Shown one piece after another: positions 33,368 to 44,100 of a stretch of DNA of 64,000 nucleotides. The stretch's first letter is position 1. Each line of letters starts with the position of its first letter. A program made the translations under genes and the position numbers. Below the pieces are notes generated by a model. The model searched no databases and was not told the origin of the DNA. It worked only from the letters and a program-made list of their open reading frames with translations. Where the stretch lies: positions 124,001-188,000 of the forward strand of contig NZ_VZRB01000002.1 in NCBI RefSeq assembly GCF_008806595.1, given 5' to 3'. This DNA comes from Streptomyces luteolifulvus (lineage in GTDB: Bacteria > Actinomycetota > Actinomycetes > Streptomycetales > Streptomycetaceae).

Positions 33368-34786
33368 TCACATCTGCCGCAGCCGCCGCCACACGGCCTT
33401 GGCCGCGTTGTGTCCCGACATGCCGTGGACGCCGGGGCCGGGCGGCGTGGCCGACGAGCAGATGAAGACCGCCGGGTGCGACGTGCCGTACGGGAACAGG
33501 GACAGCTTGGGGCGCAGCAGGATCTGGAGTCCGGAGACCGCGCCGGAGCCGATGTCGCCGCCGATGTAGTTGGCGTTGCGGGCGGCGAGTTCGGGCGGTC
33601 CCGCGGTCGCGCGGGCGAGGACGCGGTCGCGGAAACCCGGGGCGAAGCGCTCCAGTTGGCGTTCGATGGCGTCCGTGAGGTCGCCGGTCCAGCCGCTCGG
33701 GACATGCCCGTACGCCCAGAAGACCTGCTTGCCGGCGGGGGCGCGGGTGGGGTCGACCACGCCCGGCTGCACGGTGATCATGAACGGTCTGTCGGGCGCA
33801 CGGCCCTCCCGGGACGCGGCGCGCAGAGCGGTGCCGATCTCGGCGCTGTCCGCGCCGATCTGCACGGTGCCGGCCACGCGTGCCTCCTTCGCGGTCCACG
33901 GCACCGGGCCGTCGAGCGCGTAGTCGACCTTGAAGACGCCGGGGCCGTAGCGGTAGCCCGCGTAGTAGTTGCCGAGGTCCGCGATCCTCGCCAGCGCGGT
34001 CGGCGAGGTGTCGAAGACGTACGCGCGCGCGGGCGGCAGGTCGTCGAGGCGTTTGACCTCGTAGTCGGTGTGGATTGCGCCCCCGAGGTCCTTCAGAAGG
34101 GCGGCGAGGGCGTCGGAGATCGACTGGGAGCCGCCGCGGGCCACCGGCCAGCCCCGGGCGTGCGCGGCCAGGGCGAAGACCAGGCCGACGGCGCCGGTGG
34201 CGAAGCCGGTGAGCGGGGCCATCACATGGGCGACCAGACCGGCGAACAGGGCCTTGGCCCGCTCGTCCCGGAAGCGGCGCATCAGCCAGGTCGACGGCGG
34301 CAGTCCCACGAGGCCGAAGCGGGCGAGGGTGACCGGGTCGCGGGGCAGCGCGGTCAGCGGCAGCGACATGAAGTCGCGGGCCAGGGTGTCCCACTTGGGC
34401 AGGAAGGGCTCGACCAGCCTGCGGTACGCCCCCGCGTCGCGCGGCCCGAGGGAGGCGGCCGTCTCCGCGACCGAGCGCGACAGCACGGCGGCGGTGCCGT
34501 CGGGGAAGGGGTGGGCCATGGGCAGGTCGGGGTGCAGCCACTGAAGGCCGTAGCGCTCCAGGGGCAGGGCACGGAAGGCGGGCGAGTTGATGCCGAGAGG
34601 GTGCGCCGCGGAGCACGGGTCGTGGCGGAAGCCGGGGAGGGTGAGCTCCTCGGTGCACGCTCCCCCGCCCACGGTGTCCCGGGCTTCGAAGACGGCCACG
34701 GAGAAGCCGCGGCGGGCCAGCTCCACGGCAGCGGTCAGCCCGTTCGGCCCCGCACCCACCACGACCGCATCGAGCATCGACGGCAC
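33368..34786 (-). CDS. FAD-dependent oxidoreductase, phytoene-desaturase/PYROXD2-like
   Basis: A 472-residue flavoprotein; GTG 34786 is the start with GAAGGGG upstream, and ATG 34777 an alternative three codons on. The N-terminus [20 protein letters not shown] is the dinucleotide-binding motif, followed by [17 protein letters not shown]. The C-terminus [18 protein letters not shown] resembles the second FAD-contact region of CrtI-like enzymes. Family members include carotenoid desaturases and the poorly understood PYROXD2 group, to which this one is closer because no carotenoid genes are adjacent. It stands alone. Confidence 0.88.
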   Translation of the reverse strand: MPSMLDAVVVGAGPNGLTAAVELARRGFSVAVFEARDTVGGGACTEELTLPGFRHDPCSAAHPLGINSPAFRALPLERYGLQWLHPDLPMAHPFPDGTAAVLSRSVAETAASLGPRDAGAYRRLVEPFLPKWDTLARDFMSLPLTALPRDPVTLARFGLVGLPPSTWLMRRFRDERAKALFAGLVAHVMAPLTGFATGAVGLVFALAAHARGWPVARGGSQSISDALAALLKDLGGAIHTDYEVKRLDDLPPARAYVFDTSPTALARIADLGNYYAGYRYGPGVFKVDYALDGPVPWTAKEARVAGTVQIGADSAEIGTALRAASREGRAPDRPFMITVQPGVVDPTRAPAGKQVFWAYGHVPSGWTGDLTDAIERQLERFAPGFRDRVLARATAGPPELAARNANYIGGDIGSGAVSGLQILLRPKLSLFPYGTSHPAVFICSSATPPGPGVHGMSGHNAAKAVWRRLRQM

Positions 34787-34876
34787 CTTCGGACCCCTTC
34801 GTCAGCCGATGGCCTCTGAGGATCAGGATATGCCGCGGGACCGACGGACCGGGGGTCGGGCGGTCGGCGGGAGTGG

Positions 34877-35719
34877 CTACGACGCGCTCAGCAGCTCAGC
34901 GACGCGGCGGGCCGTGGCCGCGTCGCGCGCCGCCGTGAACGGCAGTTGGTTGCCGCCCCTGATGCGGAACGGCTCGCCCGTGCGGGTCAGGTGGGCGCCG
35001 CCCGCCTCCTCGACGAGGAGCAGGCCCGCCGCGTGGTCCCAGGCTGCCTCCCAGGAGAAGGCCGTGGCGTCCAACTCGCCGCGGGCGACGGCCAGATACT
35101 CCAGGCCCGCCGAACCGCACGCGCGCGGTGCCACACCGTCCGTCCACAGGCCCAGCAGGGCGCGCTTCTGCTCGTCGGTCGTGTAGTCCGGGTGGGACGT
35201 GGCCACTTGGAGGTCCCGGACGGGCTCGGGCGCGCCGGAGTACAGCCGCTCACCGTCGAGGAACGCGCCCTGGCCCCGTATCGCCGTGGCGAGTTGGTCG
35301 CTCGCGGGCGCGTACGTCCACGAGGCGAGCACGTCTCCGCCCTGCGCGAGCGCGACGAGAGTGCAGAACCCGGGGTCGCCGTGCACGAACTGCCGCGTTC
35401 CGTCGACCGGGTCGACGATCCAGACGGGTGCGTCGCCCTGTATGGCTTCGTAGACCACCGGGTTGGTGTGCACCGCCTCCTCGCCGACCACGACCGAGCC
35501 GGGCAGAAGGGCGCCGAGGGCCTCGGTGAGGTACTGCTCGGCGTTGCGGTCGGCGTCCGTCACCAGGTCGTGCGGGCCGGACTTCTGGTCGATCTCGTGG
35601 TCGGCGAGCCGGCGGAACCGGGGCAGGATCTCGGCCGCGGCGGCCTTGCGGACCGCTTCCTCCACGTCGGCCGAGTGGCGCGCGAGAAACTCGTCGATGG
35701 TTTCCGTTTCTTCGATCAT
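34877..35719 (-). CDS. Inositol-monophosphatase-family phosphatase
   Basis: A 280-residue protein with start ATG at 35719. The metal-binding motifs are complete: GEEAVH (Glu), WIVDPVDGTRQFVHG (Asp-Pro-Val-Asp-Gly-Thr) and SWEAAWDHAAGLLLVEEAGG (Trp-Asp). These lithium-sensitive, magnesium-dependent phosphatases hydrolyse myo-inositol-1-phosphate, fructose-1,6-bisphosphate, histidinol phosphate or 3'-phosphoadenosine phosphate; the window does not tell which. No histidine genes are nearby. Longer in-frame starts exist upstream but are less similar to the family. Confidence 0.9.
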   Translation of the reverse strand: MIEETETIDEFLARHSADVEEAVRKAAAAEILPRFRRLADHEIDQKSGPHDLVTDADRNAEQYLTEALGALLPGSVVVGEEAVHTNPVVYEAIQGDAPVWIVDPVDGTRQFVHGDPGFCTLVALAQGGDVLASWTYAPASDQLATAIRGQGAFLDGERLYSGAPEPVRDLQVATSHPDYTTDEQKRALLGLWTDGVAPRACGSAGLEYLAVARGELDATAFSWEAAWDHAAGLLLVEEAGGAHLTRTGEPFRIRGGNQLPFTAARDAATARRVAELLSAS

Positions 35720-35875
35720 GTCTCCATGAGAGCACGCGCCACTGACAATCCCCACCCGGCCCGTGTACTCGCGGTGGAATCGGGATGAACACCCGGTGCG
35801 GGACATCAGCACCTACATAGGGACGTAACCACCCGTTACCGGCGGCCCCGCCCGGCCCCGCCCCTGGGCCGGGCC

Positions 35876-37702
35876 TCAGCGTCCGACCGCATACCCCTGC
35901 ATGCCCCGGGGATTCGCCGCCGCCGACAGGATCCCGGTCCGCGGGTCGCGGGCGACCGCGCACAGCCGGCCCTCCGACCAGGCGTCACCCACGGTCACGT
36001 CGTGCCCGCGCCGCCGCAGCTCCGCTACGACGCCGGGGTCCATGCGGGACTCGACGGTGACGCTGCCCGGGCGCATGCCGCGCGGATGGAACGAGCCGGG
36101 GAAGCCGTCGTTGTGCCAGTTCGGGGCGTCGACGGCGCCTTGGAGGTCCGGGCCGCCGCGCACCTCGTCCCGCAGCGCCACCGCCAGGAAGAAATGAAGC
36201 TGCCACTGGTCCTGCTGGTCCCCGCCGGGTGTGCCGAACGCCAGGACGGGGAGCCCGTCGCGCAGCGCGATCGAGGGCGTGAGGGTGGTGCGCGGCCGGC
36301 GGCCCGGGGTGAGGGAGTTCGGCAGGCCCTCCTCCAGCCAGGTCGTCTGAAGCCGGGTGCCGAGCGGGAAGCCCAGTTCGGGCACGACGGGGTTGGACTG
36401 GAGCCAGCCGCCGCTGGGCGTGGCCGCGACCATGTTGCCCCAGCGGTCGACGACGTCGAGGTGGCAGGTGTCGCCGCGGGTCGCTCCGTCCGCGGCGACG
36501 TGAGGTGCGCCGGGTGTGCGGGACGCCCCGTGCACGGCCACGGTCGGCTCGCCGGCGCCCGGCCAGTTCGAGCCGGGCTCGTCACCCGCCTCCACGCGCG
36601 CGTGGGCGCACAGCCGCGGAGTGCGCCCGCCCGGACTGCCGGGCCGCAGCTCGTACGATGCCCGGTCACCGAGGAGCTGCCGCCGGGCCGTGTTGTACGG
36701 CACCGACAGCAGCTCGTCCAGCGGCACCTCGGCCGCGTCCCCGTACCAGGCCTCCCGGTCGGCTATGGCGAGCTTGCAGCCCTCGATCAGCAGGTGGACG
36801 TAATCGGCGGAACCGTACGGGGGCAGCTCGGGCGGGAGCAGCGCGAGCTGCTGGAGCAGGACCGGGCCCTGGCTCCAGGGTCCGGCCTTGCACAGGGTCC
36901 AGCCGTTCCAGTCGTACGTCGCCGGGGTCTCGTAGGTCGCGGACCAGGCGGCGAGGTCCTCGGTCGTCAGCGTGCCGGAGTGGCGCTCGCCGCTGGTGTC
37001 CGGGGTGGGCCGGTGCGCCTGCCGTACGAGGGCCTCGGCGATGAACCCGCTGCGCCACGCCTCCCGTGCCGCCTCGATCTGCGCCTCCCGGTCCCCCGCG
37101 CGGGCGGCCTCGGCGAGCAGTCGGTTCCAGGTGGCGGCGAGCGCGGGGTTGCGGAACGGCTCGCCGGGCCGGGGAGGTCGTCCGCCGGGCAGGTACACCT
37201 CCGCCGACGAGGTCCACTCGGTCTCGAACAGCTCCCGGACGGACTCCACGGTCTCGCCGACGCGCTCCACGGGCGCGTGCCCGTGCTCCGCGTATCCGAT
37301 GGCGTACGAGAGGACCTCGGCGAGCGGCTTCGTGCCGTGGTCGCGCAGCAGGAGCATCCAGGCGTCGAAGGCGCCCGGCACGGCGGCGGCGAGCGGACCG
37401 GTGCCGGGGACGAGGTCCAGGCCGAGGTCCCGGTAGTGGGCGACCGTCGCCCCGGCCGGAGCGACGCCCTGACCGCACAGGACCCGGACCTCGCCGCCCG
37501 CAGGGGCGAGCAGGATCGGCACCTCGCCGGCCGGCCCGTTGAGGTGCGGCTCGACGACGTGCAGCACGAAGGCGCCCGCCACGGCCGCGTCGTAGGCGTT
37601 GCCGCCGTTCTCCAGCACGGCCATCGCCGACTGCGCGGCCAGCCAGTGGGTGGCGGACACCATGCCGAAGGTGCCCTGGAGGGTGGGTCGGGTGGTGAAC
37701 AC
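35876..37702 (-). CDS. Gamma-glutamyltransferase-family protein (cytoplasmic type)
   Basis: A 608-residue Ntn-hydrolase; GTG at 37702 is used, downstream of GAAAGG. GMVSATHWLAAQSAMAVLENGG, AYDAAVAGAFVLHVVEPHLNGPAGE and GDTCHLDVVDRWGNMVAATPSG are typical; the last includes the Thr that becomes the N-terminal nucleophile after autocleavage. Near the end it has NPRGMQGYAVGR. There is no signal peptide, unlike the second gamma-glutamyltransferase at 54868. Such intracellular members act in glutathione-like or acylase reactions, for example the cephalosporin acylases. The function is not fixed. Upstream lies decayed DNA, see 37755-38029. Confidence 0.9.
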   Translation of the reverse strand: MFTTRPTLQGTFGMVSATHWLAAQSAMAVLENGGNAYDAAVAGAFVLHVVEPHLNGPAGEVPILLAPAGGEVRVLCGQGVAPAGATVAHYRDLGLDLVPGTGPLAAAVPGAFDAWMLLLRDHGTKPLAEVLSYAIGYAEHGHAPVERVGETVESVRELFETEWTSSAEVYLPGGRPPRPGEPFRNPALAATWNRLLAEAARAGDREAQIEAAREAWRSGFIAEALVRQAHRPTPDTSGERHSGTLTTEDLAAWSATYETPATYDWNGWTLCKAGPWSQGPVLLQQLALLPPELPPYGSADYVHLLIEGCKLAIADREAWYGDAAEVPLDELLSVPYNTARRQLLGDRASYELRPGSPGGRTPRLCAHARVEAGDEPGSNWPGAGEPTVAVHGASRTPGAPHVAADGATRGDTCHLDVVDRWGNMVAATPSGGWLQSNPVVPELGFPLGTRLQTTWLEEGLPNSLTPGRRPRTTLTPSIALRDGLPVLAFGTPGGDQQDQWQLHFFLAVALRDEVRGGPDLQGAVDAPNWHNDGFPGSFHPRGMRPGSVTVESRMDPGVVAELRRRGHDVTVGDAWSEGRLCAVARDPRTGILSAAANPRGMQGYAVGR

Positions 37703-37754
37703 CAACTCTCGCCTTTCTTCCAGGCCGTGCTCCGGTACGCGGCGGGAACGGCCG

Positions 37755-37859
37755 TCAGTCCTCCGCCGTGCCGACCGCGGCGACCGCGGCGTCGAGGAGA
37801 GGGCCGAGTTCCCGGGACGCGGTCGCCAGGGCGCGGACGGTCCGCTCGGCTGAGTCCAC
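37755..37859 (-). pseudogene. Small C-terminal gene fragment of unknown family
   Basis: A 34-codon minus-strand stretch with good codon usage, VDSAERTVRALATASRELGP, then LLDAAVAAVGTAED and a stop. It has the look of the last helix of a larger protein, possibly a regulator, but no upstream part exists. It lies next to a clearly decayed gene on the other strand. A real small gene is possible but there is no ribosome site. Confidence 0.3.
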
Positions 37860-37876
37860 CCTATGACCGTGGTCGT

Positions 37877-38029
37877 AGGAGGGGCTCCTATGACCATGTT
37901 GTTGATGAAGCTCTCGGTGAACCTGTTCCTGATCACGCTCGTCACCGGGCAGCGGCGACCGACGTCCTGAAGAACGACCGCCTGATCGCGGAGTCCGCCC
38001 GCACGCACCTCCACGGCTCGCCCGACTGA
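37877..38029 (+). pseudogene. Decayed 3-hydroxyisobutyrate-dehydrogenase-like (NAD(P)-dependent oxidoreductase) gene
   Basis: A good ribosome site (AGGAGG at 37877) and ATG at 37890 lead into MTMLLMKLSVNLFLITLVTG, the start of the C-terminal domain of the HIBADH/6-phosphogluconate-dehydrogenase-like family. The reading frame then ends, and in the next frame AATDVLKNDRLIAESARTHL (to a stop at 38029) gives a later piece of the same domain. So about 150 N-terminal residues and a central part are deleted and a frameshift joins the remains. The gene cannot make an active enzyme. The rest of the 559-base space between the neighbouring genes holds nothing clear apart from a possible TTGACA hexamer at 38170. 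Confidence 0.7.
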
Positions 38030-38261
38030 CGCACGGGGTGCGGGTGTTCAGGCCCGCCCGGCCGCACCACCCCGTGCGACTCGGTCAGTTCACCGCCCGC
38101 CGCACGGACATAACGGGACACACAACCCGTCGATCTCCAGCCACAGTTACCACGCGAGCACGGAGCGAGTTGACACTTTCGTCTCACCGGGTCTCGTGTG
38201 ACACTGGCGTTCCTGTCCGCAGTGTGGACTCCTCCGCACCATCCCCCACGAGAAGTGCGCC

Positions 38262-38930
38262 GTGCGTTCCCTACCTCTGCCGATCAGCCTCACCGCGCGC
38301 CTGTCCCCGGTCGTCGTGCTCGCCGCGGCGGGCTGGGCGCTGTCGTCCGGTCCGCTGGCCGCGACCCCGGCCGCCGAGGACAAGGCGGACGGGAAGACGG
38401 CCACCCAGTCCCCCTCCGCGCCGTCGACGTCGGCGGCCTCGAAGGCGTACGCCGCCGCGCCCGCCCCGTGCGGCACCCTGTCCGAGAAGACCGTCAAGTC
38501 CCTTGTGCCGGGCGCCAAGACGGCCGGCAAGGAGATCCCCTCGACGGACACGAAGGTGCGCCGCACCTGCTCCTGGAACGCTCTCAAGGGGTACGACTAC
38601 CGCTGGCTCGACGTCTCCTTCGAGCTCATGGACTCGGACGAAGAGGCACAGAAGTCGTACAAGGCACGCATCGCGGAGAAAAACGGCGGAGGGACGGTCC
38701 CCGGTCTCGGCGACGCGGGCTACTCCGTCGTGAACCTCACCACCGAGGACAAGCAGGAGACACGCGAGGGCGTGGTCCTCGCGCAGGTGTCCAACGCGCT
38801 GGTGATCGTCACGTACAACGGCAGTGACTTCGAGTCGAAGAAGGCGCCCGGTACGGACGAGATCAACAAGGGCGCCATCAAAGCCGCCAAGGAAGCGGCG
38901 GCGGGGCTGGAGGGCGGTCAGAAGTCCTGA
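38262..38930 (+). CDS. Secreted DUF3558-like protein
   Basis: A 222-residue protein with GTG at 38262. The N-terminus (LTARLSPVVVLAAAGWALSS) is a signal or anchor; a Ser/Ala-rich linker follows to about residue 65. The folded part starts APCGTLSEKTVKSLVPGAKT and includes RRTCSWNALKGYDYRWLDVSF, a two-cysteine pattern of the DUF3558 family of actinobacterial lipoproteins and secreted proteins. No lipobox Cys is seen at the expected place, so it is either anchored or released. The function of the family is unknown. A hairpin over its stop codon ends the transcript. Confidence 0.83.
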   Translation: MRSLPLPISLTARLSPVVVLAAAGWALSSGPLAATPAAEDKADGKTATQSPSAPSTSAASKAYAAAPAPCGTLSEKTVKSLVPGAKTAGKEIPSTDTKVRRTCSWNALKGYDYRWLDVSFELMDSDEEAQKSYKARIAEKNGGGTVPGLGDAGYSVVNLTTEDKQETREGVVLAQVSNALVIVTYNGSDFESKKAPGTDEINKGAIKAAKEAAAGLEGGQKS

Positions 38931-38939
38931 CCGCCCTCC
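38909..38939. terminator. Perfect hairpin spanning the DUF3558 stop codon
   Basis: GGAGGGCGGTCAG (38909-38921) pairs with CTGACCGCCCTCC (38927-38939), 13 bases with a five-base loop. The stop codon lies in the second arm. It separates this gene from the convergent permease and can act on both strands. Confidence 0.8.
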
Positions 38940-38952
38940 TCCGCCGCCGGGT

Positions 38953-40476
<1,524 letters not shown>

Positions 40477-40573
40477 GGGCAGGCCAATCAAGGGGAGGTG
40501 GGTCGGGAAAGGCCGTGCGGGTGGTGCCGATGGGGGGTGCGCCCTGGGGGAAAAACAACGCGGAGCGCCCTGG

Positions 40574-40601
40574 CCCCCTTCCCGGGAGAGCGGAAAGGGG
40601 G
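40574..40601 (-). terminator. Hairpin within the catabolic operon (possible attenuator)
   Basis: On the minus strand a CCCCCTTTCC arm pairs, with one mismatch, with GGGAAGGGGG, and TTGTTTTT appears some 20 bases after it. It lies in the 172-base gap between the oxidoreductase and permease genes and could reduce read-through to the permease. Confidence 0.4.
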
Positions 40602-40648
40602 AGATCAGGTGGGGGACCTACGGGGACGGGTCAGGGCTACGGGTCCGG

Positions 40649-41671
40649 TCAGCCGTTGACCGCCGGGATCACCGTCGACCCGTACGCGTCGATGGTGGCC
40701 TCCTGGGCGTCGTGCATGTCGTAGACGGCGAACTGGTCCACTCCCAGCTCGCGCAGCGCGTGCAGCTTCTCGATGTGCTTCCCGACGGGGCCGACGATGC
40801 AGAACCGGTCGACGATCTCGTCCGGCACGAACGCGGTGTCGGGGTTGTCGGCGCGCCCGTGGTGGGAGTAGTCGTACCCCTCGCGGGCCTTGATGTAGTC
40901 GGTGAGTTCCTCGGGTACGGCGGCGGAGTGCTCGCCGTACTTCGCGACCAGGTCGGCCACATGGTTGCCCACCATTCCGCCGAACCACCGGCACTGTTCC
41001 CGCGCATGGGCGAGCGCCTCGGGCGAGTCGTCCTCGGTGACGTAGGCGGGTGCGGCGACGCAGATCTTCACCTCGGACGGGTCACGCCCGGCGGCGACCG
41101 CGGCGTCCTTCACCGCCTTGACCATGTACTCGGTGAGGTACAGGTCGGCGAGCTGGAGGATGAACCCGTCGGCCTCCTCACCGGCCATCTTCAGCGCCTT
41201 GGGGCCGTACGCCGCCATCCATACGGGGAGTTCGGCGCCGGGCTTGATCCACGGGAATCTGATGACCGTACCGCCGCCGAGGTCGGCCTCTTCGCCGCTC
41301 CCCAGCGCCCGGATGACCTTCATCGCCTCGCTGATGCGGGCCAGGGTGTTGGGCTTGCGGCCCGCCACCCGCATCGCGGAGTCGCCGCGGCCGATCCCGC
41401 ACACCGTGCGGTTGCCGAACATGTCGTTGAGGGTGGCGAAGGTGGAGGCGGTGACCTCCCAGGTGCGGGTGCCCGGGTTGGTGACCATGGGGCCGACCGT
41501 CAGCTTGCTGGTGCTGGAGAGGATCTGACTGTAGATCACGAACGGTTCCTGCCACAGCACGGCCGAGTCGAAGGTCCAGCCGTAGGTGAAGCCGTTGCGC
41601 TCGGCGCGCTTCATCAGGCTGATGACCTTCGAGGCCGGCGGGTCGGTCTGCAGGACGAGTCCGAAGTCCAT
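40649..41671 (-). CDS. Luciferase-like (LLM) F420/flavin-dependent oxidoreductase of the catabolic cluster
   Basis: A 340-residue TIM-barrel protein from the ATG at 41671 after AGGAG. MDFGLVLQTDPPASKVISLM, the GPMVTNPGTRTWEVTAS stretch and GIGRGDSAMRVAGRKP are typical of the bacterial luciferase-like monooxygenase superfamily, in the F420-dependent branch known as TIGR03842. These enzymes use reduced F420 or FMN; the monooxygenase RutA of the Rut pathway is a relative. In this cluster it stands next to dihydropyrimidinase. Since no dihydropyrimidine dehydrogenase is present, it could carry out the reduction of the pyrimidine ring or an initial oxidation; this is inference. Confidence 0.9.
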   Translation of the reverse strand: MDFGLVLQTDPPASKVISLMKRAERNGFTYGWTFDSAVLWQEPFVIYSQILSSTSKLTVGPMVTNPGTRTWEVTASTFATLNDMFGNRTVCGIGRGDSAMRVAGRKPNTLARISEAMKVIRALGSGEEADLGGGTVIRFPWIKPGAELPVWMAAYGPKALKMAGEEADGFILQLADLYLTEYMVKAVKDAAVAAGRDPSEVKICVAAPAYVTEDDSPEALAHAREQCRWFGGMVGNHVADLVAKYGEHSAAVPEELTDYIKAREGYDYSHHGRADNPDTAFVPDEIVDRFCIVGPVGKHIEKLHALRELGVDQFAVYDMHDAQEATIDAYGSTVIPAVNG

Positions 41672-41682
41672 GTGCGCCACTC

Positions 41683-43086
41683 CTAGGTGAGGTACTGACA
41701 GGTGGAGCGCGGGGTGTAGACACCGTGACCCGCGTGTCCGGTGTACTCCCGCTCGGTGATGACGAGCTCGCCGCGTGAGAGGACCGTCTCGACGCGGCCG
41801 GTCAGGCGCTTGCCCTCGTACGCCGAGTAGTCGACGTTCATGTGGTGCGTCTCGGCGGACAGGGTCTGCTCGGCGTGCGGGTCGTAGATGACGACGTCGG
41901 CGTCGGCGCCGGGCGCGATGGTGCCCTTCTTCGGGTACATGCCGAACATACGGGCCGGGGTCGCGCAGGCGATCTCGATCCAGCGGCGGCGCGAGATGTG
42001 CCCGTCGACGACGGCCTGGTGGAGCAGGTCCATACGGTTCTCGACGCCCGGCAGACCGTTGGGGATCTTGGAGAAGTCGCCGCGGCCGAGTTCCTTCTGG
42101 CCGACGAAGCAGAAGGGGCAGTGGTCGGTGGAGACGACCTGGAGGTCGTTGGTACGCAGCCCCTGCCACAGCTTGGCCTGGTGCTCCTTGGGCCGCAGGG
42201 GCGTCGAGCACACGTACTTCGCGCCTTCGAAGTCCGGCTCGGCCAGGTTGTCGGTGGACAGGAAGAGGTACTGCGGGCATGTCTCGCCGAAGACGTTCAG
42301 CCCCTCGTCGCGCGCCCGGGCCAGCTCGGCGACCGCCTCCATCGCCGAGACGTGCACGACGTACAGCGGCGCTCCGGCGACCTGCGCGAGCCGGATGGCG
42401 CGGTGGGTGGCCTCGGCCTCCAGGAGGGCCTTGCGGACCTCGCCGTGGTACCTCGGGTCCGTCTCCCCGCGGGCCAGCGCCTGTTCCACCAGCACGTCGA
42501 TCGCGATGCCGTTCTCGGCGTGCATCATGATCAGGCCGCCGTTCTCGGCGGAGCGCTGCATGGCGCGCAGGATCTGGCCGTCGTCGCTGTAGAAGACGCC
42601 GGGGTAGGCCATGAACTGCTTGAACGAGGAGACGCCCTCCTCGACCAGCAGATCCATCTCCTTGAGGGTGTCCTCGTTGACATCGGAGACGATCATGTGG
42701 AAGCCGTAGTCGATCGCACAGTTGCCCTCGGCCTTGGCGTGCCAGGCGTCCACGCCCTCGCGCAGGGTGTGGCCGACGCTCTGCACGGCGAAGTCGACGA
42801 TCGTGGTGGTACCGCCCCAGGCGGCGGCCCGGGTGCCGGTCTCGAAGGTGTCGGAGGCGAAGGTGCCGCCGAACGGCAGCTCCATGTGGGTGTGGGCGTC
42901 GACGCCGCCCGGGATGACGTACTTCCCGGTGGCGTCCATGGTCCGCTCGGCCGTCCATGCCTCGGCGGCCGGGGTGCCGCTCGCGGCCAGTGCCGCGATA
43001 CGGCCGTCCTCGATGAGGACGTCGGCGTGGATCTCGTCGGACGCGGTGATGACGAGGCCACCGCGGATGACGGTACGGCTGCTCAT
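41683..43086 (-). CDS. hydA: Dihydropyrimidinase (D-hydantoinase)
   Basis: A 467-residue cyclic-amide hydrolase. Both zinc ligand sets are complete: GVDAHTHMELP (H65, H67), the carboxylated Lys156 in SSFKQFMAYPG, HVSAMEA, and STDHCPF with the catalytic Asp. It opens 5,6-dihydrouracil or dihydrothymine to N-carbamoyl-beta-alanine, or hydantoins to N-carbamoyl amino acids. GTTTIVDFAVQSVG is typical for the dihydropyrimidinase branch. It follows the C-N hydrolase gene by 93 bases, which hold a duplicated 22-base segment, and precedes the oxidoreductase by eleven bases. Confidence 0.95.
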   Translation of the reverse strand: MSSRTVIRGGLVITASDEIHADVLIEDGRIAALAASGTPAAEAWTAERTMDATGKYVIPGGVDAHTHMELPFGGTFASDTFETGTRAAAWGGTTTIVDFAVQSVGHTLREGVDAWHAKAEGNCAIDYGFHMIVSDVNEDTLKEMDLLVEEGVSSFKQFMAYPGVFYSDDGQILRAMQRSAENGGLIMMHAENGIAIDVLVEQALARGETDPRYHGEVRKALLEAEATHRAIRLAQVAGAPLYVVHVSAMEAVAELARARDEGLNVFGETCPQYLFLSTDNLAEPDFEGAKYVCSTPLRPKEHQAKLWQGLRTNDLQVVSTDHCPFCFVGQKELGRGDFSKIPNGLPGVENRMDLLHQAVVDGHISRRRWIEIACATPARMFGMYPKKGTIAPGADADVVIYDPHAEQTLSAETHHMNVDYSAYEGKRLTGRVETVLSRGELVITEREYTGHAGHGVYTPRSTCQYLT

Positions 43087-43137
43087 GCGGTCACGCTCCG
43101 CTCGGTTGCGGTCGGAAGTGCGGGTCGTTGTGTGGCT

Positions 43138-43181
43138 GCTCTCGCGGTTCCCCGTGCTTGCTCTCGCGGTTCCCCGTGCTT
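43138..43181 (-). repeat. Two tandem copies of a 22-base sequence
   Basis: GCTCTCGCGGTTCCCCGTGCTT is present at 43138-43159 and again directly after at 43160-43181, ending at the stop of the C-N hydrolase gene. It lies between two genes of the cluster and may lengthen the spacer or form an RNA structure; on the minus strand each copy contains CGGGGAACCGCGAGAG. Confidence 0.9.
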
Positions 43182-44022
43182 ACGGTGCGGTCAGCGGGGA
43201 GTACGCGTCGGGGCGGCGGTCGCGGTAGAACTGCCAGCGGTCGCGCACCTCGCGCAGCTTGGCGAGATCCAGGTCGCGGACGACGAGTTCGGTCTCCTTG
43301 TCGCTCGCCACCTCCCCGACGAACTGCGCCTCCGGGTCGACGAAGTAGGACGTCCCGTAGAAGTCGTTGTCGCCGAGGTCCTCGACACCGACCCGGTTGA
43401 TCGCACCCACGAAGTACTCGTTGGCGGCGGCCGCGGCCGGCTGCTCCAGCTGCCACAGATACGCGGACAGACCGCGCGAGGTGGCCGACGGGTTGAAGAC
43501 GATCTCGGCGCCCTGGAGGCCCAGAGCGCGCCAGCCCTCCGGGAAGTGACGGTCGTAGCAGATGTAGACACCGATCCGGCCGGCCTTGGTGTCGAAGACC
43601 GGCCAGCCGCTGTTGCCCGGGCGGAAGTAGAACTTCTCCCAGAAGCCGGGCACCTGCGGAATGTGGTGCTTGCGGTACTTGCCGAGATAGGAGCCGTCCG
43701 CGTCGATCACCGCGGCCGTGTTGTAGAGGACGCCGGGCTGCTCCTCCTCGTACATCGGCAGCACGAGAACGATGCCCAACTCCCTGGCGAGCGCCTGGAA
43801 CCGCTTGATGATCGGGCCGTCCGGGATCCGCTCGGCGTACTCGTAGAACGCCTTGTCCTGGACCTGGCAGAAGTAGGGTCCGTAGAACAGCTCCTGGAAG
43901 CACAGGACTTGAGCACCTTGCGCGGCCGCGTCCCGGGCCGCCTGCTCGTGCACCTGGATCATCGACTCCTTGTCGCCCGTCCATGCGGTCTGGAAGAGGG
44001 CGGCACGGATCACTGTGCTCAT
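43180..44022 (-). CDS. Carbon-nitrogen hydrolase, beta-ureidopropionase type (copy 1)
   Basis: A 280-residue nitrilase-superfamily enzyme. Glu44 (FQELFYGPYFC), Lys (KYRKHHIPQVPGFWEK) and Cys (IGVYICYDRHFPEGWR) form the catalytic triad. It should hydrolyse N-carbamoyl-beta-alanine to beta-alanine, carbon dioxide and ammonia after the dihydropyrimidinase, or N-carbamoyl-amino acids. A close paralogue lies at 47119-47961 (same length, same motifs), both in one cluster, which is unusual. The upstream 216 bases carry three GTGTCAC elements that may bind PucR. Confidence 0.93.
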   Translation of the reverse strand: MSTVIRAALFQTAWTGDKESMIQVHEQAARDAAAQGAQVLCFQELFYGPYFCQVQDKAFYEYAERIPDGPIIKRFQALARELGIVLVLPMYEEEQPGVLYNTAAVIDADGSYLGKYRKHHIPQVPGFWEKFYFRPGNSGWPVFDTKAGRIGVYICYDRHFPEGWRALGLQGAEIVFNPSATSRGLSAYLWQLEQPAAAAANEYFVGAINRVGVEDLGDNDFYGTSYFVDPEAQFVGEVASDKETELVVRDLDLAKLREVRDRWQFYRDRRPDAYSPLTAP

Positions 44023-44100
44023 CGGGACCTCCGGTCACTCGGTGTGCTGGGGCTCGCCCCAGGAGCCTAGGAAGTCCGAAAGCAGGCTTTGAGTTGCACG

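Noticed and set aside
35876..38014. A longer gamma-glutamyltransferase-like protein starting near 38014
   Set aside because: The extra ~100 residues translate the antisense of a recognisable HIBADH remnant; GTG 37702 follows a ribosome site.
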